From contig JBAYRO010000045.1 in the NCBI GenBank assembly GCA_041676645.1, positions 1 through 22,390 of the forward strand: a stretch of 22,390 nucleotides of DNA. The letters are read 5' to 3'. Origin of the DNA: JAMLIN01 sp041676645. Lineage in GTDB: Bacteria > Pseudomonadota > Gammaproteobacteria > Burkholderiales > Burkholderiaceae_E. A program made the position numbers and the translations under genes. Of the stretch, positions 14,372 through 22,390 are shown piece after piece; positions within the stretch are counted from its first letter, which is position 1; every line of letters begins with the position of its first letter. The notes below the pieces were generated by a model. It searched no databases. It had not been told where the DNA came from and saw only the letters and a program-made list of their open reading frames with translations.

Positions 14372-15396
14372 GAGGGTGATCCTCCCGTGGTCGCACCGGC
14401 TGGTTGGGCTGCGGCCTGCGTTTGCTCTACGCGGACAATCCTGACCACCTGCTGGCGGTTGCCGCTGCCAAGGCGCAGCTCGGCGGCGCCGAACAGGCGG
14501 TCCACGATCAGGACGTTCTGGTGGATGCGGCTGTTGACGATCTGCGGCTCGCCGTCCGACCCAAGAACGAACAGAGGCGGCATCTCGCCCTGGACGATGC
14601 CGCGCGGGAACACGACATAGACGCGCCTGCCGTCGTCGAAGACGGAGACTGGGCGCCATGGCGGGCTGTTGCCCTGCACCTGCAAGCCGTAGCGATAGTT
14701 GCGCGCGGCCTCGGCCGGGATGACGGGGGCCGACGGTGCGGCCACGCGGCTGCCTGGCGGCGGTGCGGGATAGGCCCAGGCGACGGCGGGCATGTAGAGC
14801 GCTTCCCGCGCGCGCAACTCGATCATGTAGATCCGGCGGTCGGTGGTTATGACGAGGTTGGTCGAGATGTCCGGCCGGGTCGGCTTCACCAGCACATGCA
14901 CCCGGCGGGTCGGGCCGGAGCCGCTTTCGGTGTCGCCGATAACCCACCTTGCAGTATCGCCGGCGGCAATCGGTCCCGCGCCTGTCAGGCTCTCGCCCGG
15001 CTCCAGCGCGATGGTGGTGATCTGCCCGACGGCGGCATAGACCTGATAGAGCGCGCCTTCCGACCACGGATAGATCTGGATGGCATTATAGTAGCCTTCC
15101 CGGCGCGGCTCGACGCGGGCGGCGGCGTTGGCGTTCTCGACACGGGCCGTCGCCGTGCCGGCAGCCTCGCCGCCCCGCGCCACAATCCAGGCGGGCGGGA
15201 CATGCAGCGGTCGGGGCGTTGTGTCGGTCGCAGCCGCCTGCACGGTCGGCAAGGGCGGCACATCGGCATCGTAGCTGAACTGCGGCGTCCGATTGGTCGC
15301 GCAGCCGGCCAGCATGGTCGCGGAAAGCAACAGAGCCGCGAAGGCGGATTTACGGAAAGCCGGAAAGCCGGTTTTGCTCAAAGTTGTGGCGGTCAT
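14368..15396 (-). CDS. trbG: Conjugal transfer protein TrbG (VirB9-like) with a lipobox
   Basis: This 342-residue VirB9-like protein belongs to the outer-membrane core complex. The signal region ends in MLAGC, a textbook lipobox with the lipidation cysteine at residue 32. The central and C-terminal beta domains are typical (YQVYAAVGQITTIALEPGE near 115-135, and LVITTDRRIYMIELRA, then a VFDDGRRVYVVFP segment). The start at 15396 overlaps trbF (ATGA). No trbH, which encodes the small VirB7-type lipoprotein in Ti and RP4 systems, lies between trbG and trbI. The lipid anchor may therefore be supplied by TrbG itself, which is an inference. Confidence 0.94.
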   Translation of the reverse strand: MTATTLSKTGFPAFRKSAFAALLLSATMLAGCATNRTPQFSYDADVPPLPTVQAAATDTTPRPLHVPPAWIVARGGEAAGTATARVENANAAARVEPRREGYYNAIQIYPWSEGALYQVYAAVGQITTIALEPGESLTGAGPIAAGDTARWVIGDTESGSGPTRRVHVLVKPTRPDISTNLVITTDRRIYMIELRAREALYMPAVAWAYPAPPPGSRVAAPSAPVIPAEAARNYRYGLQVQGNSPPWRPVSVFDDGRRVYVVFPRGIVQGEMPPLFVLGSDGEPQIVNSRIHQNVLIVDRLFGAAELRLGSGNRQQVVRIVRVEQTQAAAQPAGATTGGSPS

Positions 15397-16082
15397 TGGC
15401 TCATCTCCCGCGACCAGTTGATCGCGTTGACATAGATTCCGAGGGGATTGGCGCGCAGCCGCTCGGCATCGCGCGGGGTCTGGATCACGACCGTCAAGAT
15501 CGCGGTCCATCTCTCGGTGGTGGAGAGCTGGCCGTTTTCGTAGTGGCGTTCGGTCCAGGCTACGCGGAAACTGTCCGGGGACGCCCGGATGATGCTCGAG
15601 ACCTCGACGGCAACCTGCTGGCGACTGACGCGCGTGAAGGGATCATTGGAGCGGGCATAATCGTTCAATGCAGCCGCGCCCCGGTCGGTGGTGAACTCGT
15701 AGGCCCTGAGCCAATTTTGGCGGACGACGATGGCGTCGGCCGGGAGCGCGCGCACCTGTTCGATGAAGCGGCCGAGGTGGAACGCGATCTGCGGATCGGT
15801 CGGTCGATAATCGGCCGCTGCCGGGGCGACGGCTTGTGCCTGGCCGAGATTGTCCACCTGCACCACCCAGGGCACGACAGTCCCGCGCGCCGACTGCCAG
15901 ACAAGCGCCCCGGCGAACCCGATAGAGAGGATCAGCGAGCCGAACGCCATATAGCGCCAGTTCCTTGCCTGCACGCGGGCCGAGCCGATGCGCTCGTCCC
16001 AGACCTGTGCGGCGCGCTGATAGGGCGTTTCGGGTTCCGGCACCTTGCCGTAGTGGGTCGTCGGTCGTTTGAAGATGTTCAT
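15393..16082 (-). CDS. trbF: Conjugal transfer protein TrbF (VirB8-like)
   Basis: This 229-residue bitopic inner-membrane protein is the VirB8-like scaffold of the secretion channel. The cytoplasmic N-terminus (MNIFKRPTTHYGKVPEPETP) is family-typical. One transmembrane helix lies near residues 45-64, followed by the periplasmic NTF2-like domain with WVVQVDNLGQ, IVRQNWLRAYEFTTDRG and the C-terminal WTAILTVVIQTP strand. Length and motif order are normal. It overlaps trbL upstream and trbG downstream by four bases each. Confidence 0.95.
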   Translation of the reverse strand: MNIFKRPTTHYGKVPEPETPYQRAAQVWDERIGSARVQARNWRYMAFGSLILSIGFAGALVWQSARGTVVPWVVQVDNLGQAQAVAPAAADYRPTDPQIAFHLGRFIEQVRALPADAIVVRQNWLRAYEFTTDRGAAALNDYARSNDPFTRVSRQQVAVEVSSIIRASPDSFRVAWTERHYENGQLSTTERWTAILTVVIQTPRDAERLRANPLGIYVNAINWSREMSQ

Positions 16083-17437
16083 GTGCGGTCACTTTCGGAA
16101 AGGCTGACGGAGGAACCGCCACCGTGGCTGTCGCCGGATCTGACGGCATGAGCGGCAGCGGTGACGCCGTGGCTCATCGCCCGGCTGCGGCGCATCTGCT
16201 GCGCCCAGGCCGGCGGACCATCAGCGGCTGAGGGGGGTGACGGCTCGGGCGACGAGGTGCCCCCGACCGTGCCCATGGAGGAGCTGCCGCCGGATGCCGC
16301 GAACCCGGCCCTCGCGCCATCGGAATAGCTGGATTTCATGCTGTCGGCGGCACGGGAGGCTGCGCGCTTCAAAGGCGAGATGGCAGCCGAGCCTGCGGCG
16401 CGGGCCACACCGCCAAGGCCGGAGGCGACCCCGGCCGCGCTGGACTCGCCCATGGAGCCGAGGGAATAGGCCGACGAGGCCGCACCGGCGACCGAAGCAC
16501 CACCGCGCGCAAGCGCAGCACCGCCCGAGAGTGCGGCGCCGCCACCCCGCGCAGCGAGCATGGTCGCACCACCGGCAGCGATCGCGGCGCCGCCGACCGC
16601 GAGGCCGGTCCCGACGGCAGCGCCGGCGCTGAGTTGGGGACCACCGGAGACAAGGCCGGTGGCGATGCCGGGGCCAAAGATGCCGAGACCAAGCAACGAC
16701 AAGGCCGCCAGCACAATCGCCATCGCGTCGTCGATGGTCGGCGTCGCGCCACCGAACCCGGCCGTAAACTGGCCGAAGAGCGTCGAGCCGATGCCGATGA
16801 TGACGGCCAATACCAGCACCTTGATGCCGGATGAGACGACATTGCCCAGCACGCGCTCGGCCATGAAGGCGGTCTTGCCGAACAACCCGAAGGGGATCAG
16901 CACGAAACCCGCAAGCGTCGTCAACTTGAACTCGATCAGGGTGACAAAGAGCTGGATCGCCAGGATGAAGAAGGCGAGGATCACCAGCGCCCAGGCGAAG
17001 AACAGGCATAGGATCTGCACCAGGTTCTCGAAGACCGCGATCCAGCCCATGAGATCGGAGATGGATTCGAGCAGTGGCCGACCGGCATCGAGGCCAATCT
17101 GCGCAACGCGGCCTGGGCGCAGGAGATCGGCAGCGGAAAAGCCGGTGCCCGAGGCCATGAGGCCAAGGCCGGCGAAACTCTCGAAGACGATGCGGGAGAG
17201 GTTGTTCCAATTGGAAATCAGATAAGCGAAGACCCCGACGAAGATGGTTTTCTTCACTAGGCGGGCGAGAACGTCATCATCTGCGCCCCAGGCCCAGAAC
17301 AGGGCAGCGAGCGTGACGTCGATGACGATGAGTGTGGTGGCGATAAAGGCCACTTCACCGCCGAGCAGGCCAAAGCCCGAGTCGATATAGCTGGTGAAGA
17401 TGCCGAGAAAGTTGTCGATGACCCCCGTTCCGCCCAT
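16079..17437 (-). CDS. trbL: Conjugal transfer protein TrbL (VirB6-like)
   Basis: This 452-residue polytopic inner-membrane protein corresponds to VirB6. Hydrophobic helices fill residues 20-260 (VAFIATTLIVIDVTLAALFWAW, then AWALVILAFFILAIQLF and others). After about 270 the chain becomes Gly/Ala/Ser-rich low-complexity sequence that ends in a charged tail. This long tail is common in TrbL proteins and probably projects from the membrane. The start at 17437 gives the conserved MGGTGVIDNFLGIF; the longer frame to 17527 runs back into trbK and was rejected. The gene begins two bases after the trbK stop. Confidence 0.94.
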   Translation of the reverse strand: MGGTGVIDNFLGIFTSYIDSGFGLLGGEVAFIATTLIVIDVTLAALFWAWGADDDVLARLVKKTIFVGVFAYLISNWNNLSRIVFESFAGLGLMASGTGFSAADLLRPGRVAQIGLDAGRPLLESISDLMGWIAVFENLVQILCLFFAWALVILAFFILAIQLFVTLIEFKLTTLAGFVLIPFGLFGKTAFMAERVLGNVVSSGIKVLVLAVIIGIGSTLFGQFTAGFGGATPTIDDAMAIVLAALSLLGLGIFGPGIATGLVSGGPQLSAGAAVGTGLAVGGAAIAAGGATMLAARGGGAALSGGAALARGGASVAGAASSAYSLGSMGESSAAGVASGLGGVARAAGSAAISPLKRAASRAADSMKSSYSDGARAGFAASGGSSSMGTVGGTSSPEPSPPSAADGPPAWAQQMRRSRAMSHGVTAAAHAVRSGDSHGGGSSVSLSESDRT

Positions 17438-17439
17438 GA

Positions 17440-17727
17440 CTATCGCCCCCCATCCGGGCCGGGCGTCGACTGCGCGGGCGCCCGGCCGAGGAAGCGGTCG
17501 CGGGTCTCGGCCCAGACGCCCAGGCATTCGACATCATTGGCTGCCGCTTCCCCCATCTCCTGACAGCGGCGCTGCCTTTCGCGCAGGGGATCGACCTGCC
17601 GCGCAAGTGAAGGAGCGGAAGGTGCTGGCGCGGGGACTTCTTCGCGGGTCATCTCGATGATCGCCGCGGTGATCGCGACAGCGACGAATACGATGGCCGC
17701 GATGCGGGCCAGCACCTTCCCTTCCAT
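17440..17727 (-). CDS. trbK: Putative entry exclusion protein TrbK
   Basis: This 95-residue single-pass membrane protein resembles the alternative TrbK family found between trbJ and trbL in alphaproteobacteria. An N-terminal helix covers residues about 7-26 (ARIAAIVFVAVAITAAII), followed by a short proline-rich linker and a C-terminal domain with two cysteines (RCQEMGEAAANDVECLGVW). It lacks the lipobox of RP4 TrbK. It is thought to limit entry of a second copy of the element, a role transferred from naming rather than shown. The start at 17727 was chosen over one at 17745 because GGGAGGG lies just upstream of it. Confidence 0.85.
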   Translation of the reverse strand: MEGKVLARIAAIVFVAVAITAAIIEMTREEVPAPAPSAPSLARQVDPLRERQRRCQEMGEAAANDVECLGVWAETRDRFLGRAPAQSTPGPDGGR

Positions 17728-17733
17728 GATCTG

Positions 17734-17740
17734 CCCTCCC
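17734..17740 (-). promoter_or_regulatory. Ribosome-binding site deciding the trbK start
   Basis: On the minus strand this reads GGGAGGG, six bases before the ATG at 17727. It lies after the alternative ATG at 17745, so the shorter TrbK is favoured. Confidence 0.7.
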
Positions 17741-17744
17741 GGCA

Positions 17745-18527
17745 TCAGTTGAACATCTGCGCGTTGCCAGGCTGGTAGCCGCTGCCCGGTGCCAGGAAGC
17801 GCTCGCGCTGGATACGGCCCTGCTCAGCGGCGGTCGCTCGCTCCGCTTCTGTCAACGCATCGGCGCGACCGTTCGCTGAGATGACCGCGATCAGGTCGGA
17901 AAGCTGGTGCGACTGGAGCGCGAGAAGCTGGTTGCCGGCTTGGGTGGCCTGAAGCGCGCCCGTCGCGCCCTGGCTTTCGCCGACGAGCGCGGACATCTCA
18001 GCCCGGTTAGTGTCGATGTTACCGACGACACCGGCCTGCACCCGCATGGCGTCCTGAAGACCCCCAACGGTATTCTCCCAGCGGGACCGGGCATCGGCGA
18101 TGAGCTGCTGGTCGGTGGTTGCGAGAGAGAGATTGCCGTAATCCTGCTGGAACATCTGGTCGATGTTCTGCACGTCGAAGGCGATATTCTGGGCCTGTCC
18201 GAGAAGCTGCTGGGTGCGCTGGACGTTCTGCTGAAGCGCCTGAAGCGAACTGTAGGGCAGGCTCGCAAGGTTGCGGGCCTGGTTGATCAGCATCTGCGCC
18301 TCGTTCTGGAGCGAGGTGATCTGGTTGTTGATCTGCTCCAGCGTGCGGGCGGCGGTCAGCAGGTTCTCGGCATGGTTGGTCGGGTCGTAGACGATCCTGC
18401 CGAACCCGCCAAAGAAGGCGTGGGCCGGCGTCGTGAACACCGGGGCCAGCGCCAGCGGTGCGGCAAGCGCCAGGGCAAGCGCCGAAGTGCTGACCATTCG
18501 GGTGAACCGGGGAATTGCGCGCGTCAT
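17745..18527 (-). CDS. trbJ: Conjugal transfer protein TrbJ (VirB5-like)
   Basis: This 260-residue secreted protein is the VirB5-like minor pilus component. A clear Sec signal peptide (residues 1-36, ending TTPAHA) is followed by GGFGRIVYDPTNHAENLL, the conserved TrbJ opening. Helical, glutamine-rich segments follow (residues about 55-110), consistent with the VirB5 helical bundle. The C-terminus ends GNAQMFN. The start overlaps trbE by four bases and the stop shares one base with the alternative trbK start. Confidence 0.94.
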   Translation of the reverse strand: MTRAIPRFTRMVSTSALALALAAPLALAPVFTTPAHAFFGGFGRIVYDPTNHAENLLTAARTLEQINNQITSLQNEAQMLINQARNLASLPYSSLQALQQNVQRTQQLLGQAQNIAFDVQNIDQMFQQDYGNLSLATTDQQLIADARSRWENTVGGLQDAMRVQAGVVGNIDTNRAEMSALVGESQGATGALQATQAGNQLLALQSHQLSDLIAVISANGRADALTEAERATAAEQGRIQRERFLAPGSGYQPGNAQMFN

Positions 18528-21034
18528 GGTGTAATCTCCTCTTCATCCAGGATGAGTTCGATTTCGCCGACGTCAGCGACTGTCGGCGGCGGGATTTCGT
18601 TTTCGGTTACGAGATTGGTGAGGTCAGGGATGAGATCGGCGGCCCATTCGACGCCGCGTGCGTGAAGCCAGGCGGAGAGGAACCCGTCGCGGCCATGTTC
18701 GGCAAGGATCTCGTTTATCAGCGTCTGATCGGATTTGGCCGATGCGGCGCAGAGCGCCAATCCGACTTCCGACAAGCCAAGGTCGAACAAGCGGTTGCCG
18801 CGCCGCGACTGGCAGTAGTAGTCCCGCTTGGGCGTGGCCCGCGCGAGGATTTCGATCTGCCTGTCGTTGAGGCCGAAGCGGCGATAGATCGCCGTGATCT
18901 GCGGCTCGATGGCGCGCTCGTTCGGCAAGAGGAGCCGCGTCGGGCAGCTTTCGATGATCGCCGGCGCGATGGCGGAATTATCAATGTCGGACAGCGACTG
19001 CGTGGCGAAGATGACACTGGCGTTCTTCTTGCGCAGGGTCTTGAGCCACTCCCTGAGCTGGTCTGCAAACCCTTCGTCATCGAGCGCCAGCCAGCCCTCG
19101 TCGATAATCAGCAGCGTGGGCCGCCCGTCCAACCTGTCACCGATGCGATGGAACAGGTAGGACAGAACCGCCGGCGCTGCGCCGGTGCCGACCAGACCCT
19201 CGATCTCGAACGCCTGCACGTCGGCAGAGCCAAGATGCTCGGTCTCGGCATCGAGAAGGCGTCCATAGGGACCACCGACACAATAAGAGCGCAGCGCCTG
19301 TTTCAGGTCATTGGATTGCAGCAGCACGGCGAGGCCGGTGATGGTGCGCTCTCCGACCGGAGCGGACGCCAGCGAGGTCAGCGCCGTCCAGAGATGCTCC
19401 TTCACCTCGGGCGTGATCTGGATATTCTCGCGCATCAGGATTGCCACGATCCAATCGGCAGCCCAGGCCCGTTCGGCAGTCTCGTGGATGCGGGCCAGCG
19501 GTTGCAGCGAAACAGACGTTTCGGAAGCGTCGGTCAGTTCGCCGCCGAGATCATGCCAATCACCCTGCATAGCGAGTGCGGAGGCACGGATGGAGCCGCC
19601 GAAATCGAAGGCGAAGACCTGTGAGCGCGCGTAGCGGCGGAACTGTAAGGCCATCAGCGCCAGCAGCACCGACTTGCCGGCGCCGGTCGGTCCGACGACG
19701 AGTGTATGGCCCACGTCGCCGACATGAAGGGACAGCCGGAACGGGGTCGATCCTTCGGTCCTGCCGTAAAGCAGCGGGGGTGCGCCAAAGTGATCGTCCC
19801 GTTCCGGCCCCGCCCACACGGCGGACGAAGGGACCATGTGGGCAAGGTTGAGCGTCGAGACCGGGGGCTGGCGGACATTGGCATAGGCATGTCCAGGCAG
19901 GCTGCCGAGCCAGGCGTCGACGGCATTGACCGTCTCGACCATGACGCTGAAATCGCGGGACTGGATGATCTTCTCGACCAGCCGCAGCTTTTCGTCGGCG
20001 CGGCGGGCGTCCTCGCCCCAGACGGTGACGGTCGCCGTGACATAGGCCATGCCGGCCATGTCGGCGCCGAGTTCCTGCAACGCCATATCCGCGTCGGCGG
20101 CCTTGTTCGCGGCATCGGTGTCCACGAGCGCGGATTGCTCGTTGGTCATCACCTCCTTGATGATCGCCGCGATGCTCTTGCGCTTGGCGAACCATTGCCG
20201 GCGGATTTTGGTCAGCAGCCGGGTCGCGTCGGTCTTGTCCATGAGGATGGCGCGGGTGGACCATCGGTAGGGAAAGGCCAGCCGGTTCATCTCGTCGAGG
20301 AGGCCGGGGGTGGTCGTGCCGGGAAAGCCGGTGATCGTCAGCACCCGGAGATGCGACAAGCCCAGGCGCGGCTCCAGCCCGCCGGTCAGCGGCTGATCGG
20401 CCAGCAGAGCGTCGAGATACATCGGCACTTCCGGCACGCGGACGCGATGCCGATTGGTCGAGATGGTGGAATGGAGGTAGGTCAGCGTGCCGGCGTCATC
20501 GAGCCAGCTACATTCCGGCATGAAGCCGTCGAGCAGCGCCAGCACGCGGTCGGTGCGGTCGATGAAGCCGCGCACCAGCTCCCACGGGTTCACGCCCGAG
20601 GTCTCGCGGCCCTCGTAAAGCCAGGACTCCGATCGTGCGGCATCTTCGGCGGGCGGGAGCCAGAGGAAGGTCAGGAAGTAACCGGAGACGAAATGGCTGC
20701 CCTCTTCCTCGAAATCGGCCTTGCGCTCGGCATCGACCAATGCCGAGGCGGGATCGGGGAAGCGGTCCGCAGGATAGGTTGCGGCCTCCGAACGCTGTGC
20801 TTCCACGAAAATGGCCCAGCCAGAGCCGAGACGGCGGAAGGCGTTGTTCAGCCGTCCCGCGACCGCAACCAGTTCGGCCGCGACGGCGGAATCCAGATCG
20901 GGGCCACGAAACTTCGCCGTCCGCTGAAACGAGCCATCCTTGTTGAGGACAACTCCCTCCCCGACCAGCGCCACCCAGGGCAGATAATCGGCCAGGCGGG
21001 AAGCGGTGCGGCGGTATTCTGCGAGATTCATCAT
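18524..21034 (-). CDS. trbE: Conjugal transfer ATPase TrbE (VirB4-like)
   Basis: This 836-residue cytoplasmic ATPase is the largest subunit and powers assembly and transport of the mating channel. The N-terminal half (about 1-420) carries the VirB4/CagE domain. Walker A, GPTGAGKS, is at residues 448-455, and Walker B, LLIIDEGW, is at 641-648. A downstream FATQSLSDI segment fits the conserved FxTQ motif. Length is as expected and no frameshift is seen. The ATG at 21034 is preceded by GAGG; an adjacent second ATG could also serve. It lies ten bases after trbD and overlaps trbJ. Confidence 0.96.
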   Translation of the reverse strand: MMNLAEYRRTASRLADYLPWVALVGEGVVLNKDGSFQRTAKFRGPDLDSAVAAELVAVAGRLNNAFRRLGSGWAIFVEAQRSEAATYPADRFPDPASALVDAERKADFEEEGSHFVSGYFLTFLWLPPAEDAARSESWLYEGRETSGVNPWELVRGFIDRTDRVLALLDGFMPECSWLDDAGTLTYLHSTISTNRHRVRVPEVPMYLDALLADQPLTGGLEPRLGLSHLRVLTITGFPGTTTPGLLDEMNRLAFPYRWSTRAILMDKTDATRLLTKIRRQWFAKRKSIAAIIKEVMTNEQSALVDTDAANKAADADMALQELGADMAGMAYVTATVTVWGEDARRADEKLRLVEKIIQSRDFSVMVETVNAVDAWLGSLPGHAYANVRQPPVSTLNLAHMVPSSAVWAGPERDDHFGAPPLLYGRTEGSTPFRLSLHVGDVGHTLVVGPTGAGKSVLLALMALQFRRYARSQVFAFDFGGSIRASALAMQGDWHDLGGELTDASETSVSLQPLARIHETAERAWAADWIVAILMRENIQITPEVKEHLWTALTSLASAPVGERTITGLAVLLQSNDLKQALRSYCVGGPYGRLLDAETEHLGSADVQAFEIEGLVGTGAAPAVLSYLFHRIGDRLDGRPTLLIIDEGWLALDDEGFADQLREWLKTLRKKNASVIFATQSLSDIDNSAIAPAIIESCPTRLLLPNERAIEPQITAIYRRFGLNDRQIEILARATPKRDYYCQSRRGNRLFDLGLSEVGLALCAASAKSDQTLINEILAEHGRDGFLSAWLHARGVEWAADLIPDLTNLVTENEIPPPTVADVGEIELILDEEEITP

Positions 21035-21044
21035 GGATCAAACC

Positions 21045-21326
21045 TCACACCGAGAGATGGCCGGGGATGCGCAGATGGCGGCGCGCGACCTCGACGAAGA
21101 GCGGATCGCGCTTGGCGGCCCAGACGGCGGCGATGTGACCGACCGCCCAGATCAGGATGCCGGCGAGCCAGAGCTGGAGGCCGAGGCCGACTGCCCCGGC
21201 CAGCGTGCCGTTCAGGATCGCGACGGATCGCGGCGCCCCACCGAGCAGGATCGGCTCGGTCAGGGCGCGGTGGACCGGGACAGCGAAGCCCGGCACCGCG
21301 TCGAGCGCCTCGAAACTCACGGCCAT
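21045..21326 (-). CDS. trbD: Conjugal transfer protein TrbD (VirB3-like)
   Basis: This 93-residue inner-membrane protein is the VirB3-like partner of TrbE. It begins MAVSFEALDAVPGFAVPVHRA, has the family motif PILLGGAPRSVAILNG (residues about 24-39), and contains two neighbouring hydrophobic helices near 40-70 before an RRHLRIPGHL tail. The longer open frame to 21785 is a shadow of trbC and trbB. The start codon shares one base with the trbC stop (TGATG). Confidence 0.93.
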   Translation of the reverse strand: MAVSFEALDAVPGFAVPVHRALTEPILLGGAPRSVAILNGTLAGAVGLGLQLWLAGILIWAVGHIAAVWAAKRDPLFVEVARRHLRIPGHLSV

Positions 21327-21655
21327 CAGACCAGCGCTCCGCCGCCGAAGCTGAAGAACGAGAGGAAGAAGGAGCTGGCGGCGAAGGCGATGGAGATGCC
21401 GAAGACGATCTGGATCAGTCGCCTGAAGCCGCCGCCGGTGTCGCCGAAAGCCAACGTCAGGCCTGTGACGATGATGATAATCACCGCCACGATTTTCGCC
21501 ACCGGCCCTTCGACGGATTCGAGGATGGATTGCAACGGCGCTTCCCAGGGCATCGAAGAGCCGGAGGCAAAGGCCGGGGATGTCATCAGGCTCACCCAGG
21601 CGAAGGCGGCGGCGGTTGCGATATGGTGACGGATGCGGAAGGCGCGACGGATCAT
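21326..21655 (-). CDS. trbC: Conjugal transfer pilin TrbC (VirB2-like)
   Basis: This 109-residue pre-pilin has a long signal sequence with likely cleavage after SPAFA near residue 30. Two hydrophobic helices follow (about 53-70 and 82-100), linked by a short polar GDTGGGFRRL loop. This is the VirB2/TrbC pattern, and the polymer forms the conjugative pilus. In RP4 the mature TrbC is cyclised; whether that occurs here cannot be told. It overlaps trbB by four bases (ATGA). Confidence 0.93.
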   Translation of the reverse strand: MIRRAFRIRHHIATAAAFAWVSLMTSPAFASGSSMPWEAPLQSILESVEGPVAKIVAVIIIIVTGLTLAFGDTGGGFRRLIQIVFGISIAFAASSFFLSFFSFGGGALV

Positions 21656-22390
21656 GCAGGTTCTCCAGTGTTGCGAGTGGTGCCGGGTTCTGAAAAGGCG
21701 GGGAAAATCCGGTAGTCGCCGTCGGGACCGAGACCATCGACGCGGGCGAGTTCGACAAGCCGCCGTGCGGAACCGCGACCGGCAAGGACGGCCACGAGGT
21801 CGATGGTTTCGGCGATCATGGCGCGCGGGACGGTGACGACGGCTTCCTGGATCAATTGTTCGAGGCGGCGAAGCGCGCCGATGCCGGAACCGGCATGGAT
21901 GGTGCCGATCCCTCCGGGGTGCCCGGTGCCCCAGGCTTTGAGGAGATCGAGCGCCTCGGCGCCACGCACCTCACCGATCGGAATACGGTCGGGACGCAGC
22001 CGCAGCGAGGAACGGACCAGATCGGACAGAGTGGCAACGCCATCCTTGGTCCGCATGGCGACAAGGTTGGGTGCCGCGCATTGCAGCTCGCGGGTGTCCT
22101 CGATGATGACGACGCGATCCTGCGTCTTGGCCACCTCGGCCAGCAGCGCATTGGTCAGCGTGGTCTTGCCGGTGGACGTGCCACCGGCGACGAGGATGTT
22201 CGCACGCGACTGGACGGCGGCGCGGAGCGTTTCCGCTTGACCGGCGGACATGATGCCGGCCGCCACGTAGTCGTCGAGTGTGAAGACCGTGACGGCGGGC
22301 TTGCGGATGGCGAAGGCGGGTGCGGCGACGACCGGCGGCAGCAGGCCCTCGAAGCGCTCGCCGGTCTCCGGCAGTTCGGCCGAGACGCGG
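21652..22390 (-). CDS. trbB: Conjugal transfer ATPase TrbB (VirB11-like), partial
   Basis: The C-terminal ~245 residues of a VirB11-type hexameric ATPase are present; the N-terminus lies beyond the right edge. Visible landmarks are RKPAVTVFTLDDYVAAGI, Walker A GGTSTGKTTL, the Asp-box IIEDTRELQ, Walker B region LRPDRIPIGEVRG, and the His-box GHPGGIGTIHAG, all in the usual order. The apparent internal ATG at 22266 is not the start: the frame stays open and homologous to the window edge. TrbB is the first gene of the visible trb operon and probably gates pilus assembly and DNA transfer. Confidence 0.95.
   Translation of the reverse strand, partial: RVSAELPETGERFEGLLPPVVAAPAFAIRKPAVTVFTLDDYVAAGIMSAGQAETLRAAVQSRANILVAGGTSTGKTTLTNALLAEVAKTQDRVVIIEDTRELQCAAPNLVAMRTKDGVATLSDLVRSSLRLRPDRIPIGEVRGAEALDLLKAWGTGHPGGIGTIHAGSGIGALRRLEQLIQEAVVTVPRAMIAETIDLVAVLAGRGSARRLVELARVDGLGPDGDYRIFPAFSEPGTTRNTGEPA

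Noticed and set aside
13244..15067. Apparent 607-residue TrbI with a long N-terminal extension
   Set aside because: The extra N-terminal part reads trbG DNA in another frame; the conserved TrbI start with an ATGA overlap is at 14371.
15355..15378. Short tandem GGAAAGCC repeat near the trbG start
   Set aside because: Only two copies, lying within the signal-peptide coding region of trbG; readily explained by coding sequence.
21045..21785. Apparent 246-residue form of TrbD
   Set aside because: The extension is an out-of-frame reading of trbC and trbB; the TrbD family start lies at 21326.
1..22390. CRISPR arrays, tRNA or rRNA genes, insertion sequences and integrase genes
   Set aside because: No regularly spaced repeats, cloverleaf or transposase/recombinase motifs were seen on either strand by reading; attachment sites could not be assessed without the rest of the element.

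Overview
This GC-rich window looks alphaproteobacterial, most likely Hyphomicrobiales or a relative. The evidence is the trbBCDE-JKL-FG-I gene order (Ti-plasmid-like rather than RP4-like), the DUF2274 and LysR genes beyond trbI, and the TRAP and acid-sugar gene content. No rRNA, tRNA, CRISPR array, insertion sequence, integrase or attachment site was recognised. The species cannot be fixed from the sequence.

Layout. (1) Positions 1-121, minus strand: the C-terminal scrap of a sugar-type ABC transporter ATPase, cut off directly against the next block. (2) 130-8498, plus strand: a TRAP transporter (dctP, dctQ, dctM), a short-chain dehydrogenase, and then a compact set denD-ltnD-otnK-otnC-otnI. 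Together these encode uptake of a C4 acid sugar and a complete predicted route from D-erythronate and L-threonate to dihydroxyacetone phosphate and CO2. Three hairpins punctuate the first part of this operon, one of which resembles an intrinsic terminator. (3) 8515-11461, minus strand, convergent with block 2: an operon read from a 5'-truncated polyamine-type ABC permease, through a complete second permease, an Asp/Glu/hydantoin racemase and a GNAT acetyltransferase. (4) 11462-13009: a seam with no clear gene, a membrane-anchored monohaem cytochrome c, and a LysR regulator that seems to have lost about ten residues of its DNA-binding wing. (5) 13002-22390, minus strand: a trb-type type IV secretion (mating-pair formation) operon from trbB (cut by the window end) to trbI, followed by a DUF2274 protein.

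How it fits together. The trb genes form a tightly overlapping unit that would build a conjugation channel, so the window lies in or beside a conjugative plasmid or integrative and conjugative element. Blocks 2 and 3 look like metabolic cargo or neighbouring chromosomal DNA that has been rearranged. dctP starts only about 9 bases after an ABC-gene remnant, with no visible promoter, good ribosome-binding site or local regulator. At the other end, the first permease of block 3 has lost its N-terminal half. These two scars bracket about 11.3 kb and suggest a recombination-joined segment, although a misassembly cannot be excluded from the sequence alone.

No clearly unprecedented system was found. 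The most useful second-look items are the two scars, the hairpin-punctuated acid-sugar operon with an unassigned dehydrogenase, the LysR wing deletion, and a lipoprotein-type TrbG in a trb operon that lacks trbH.
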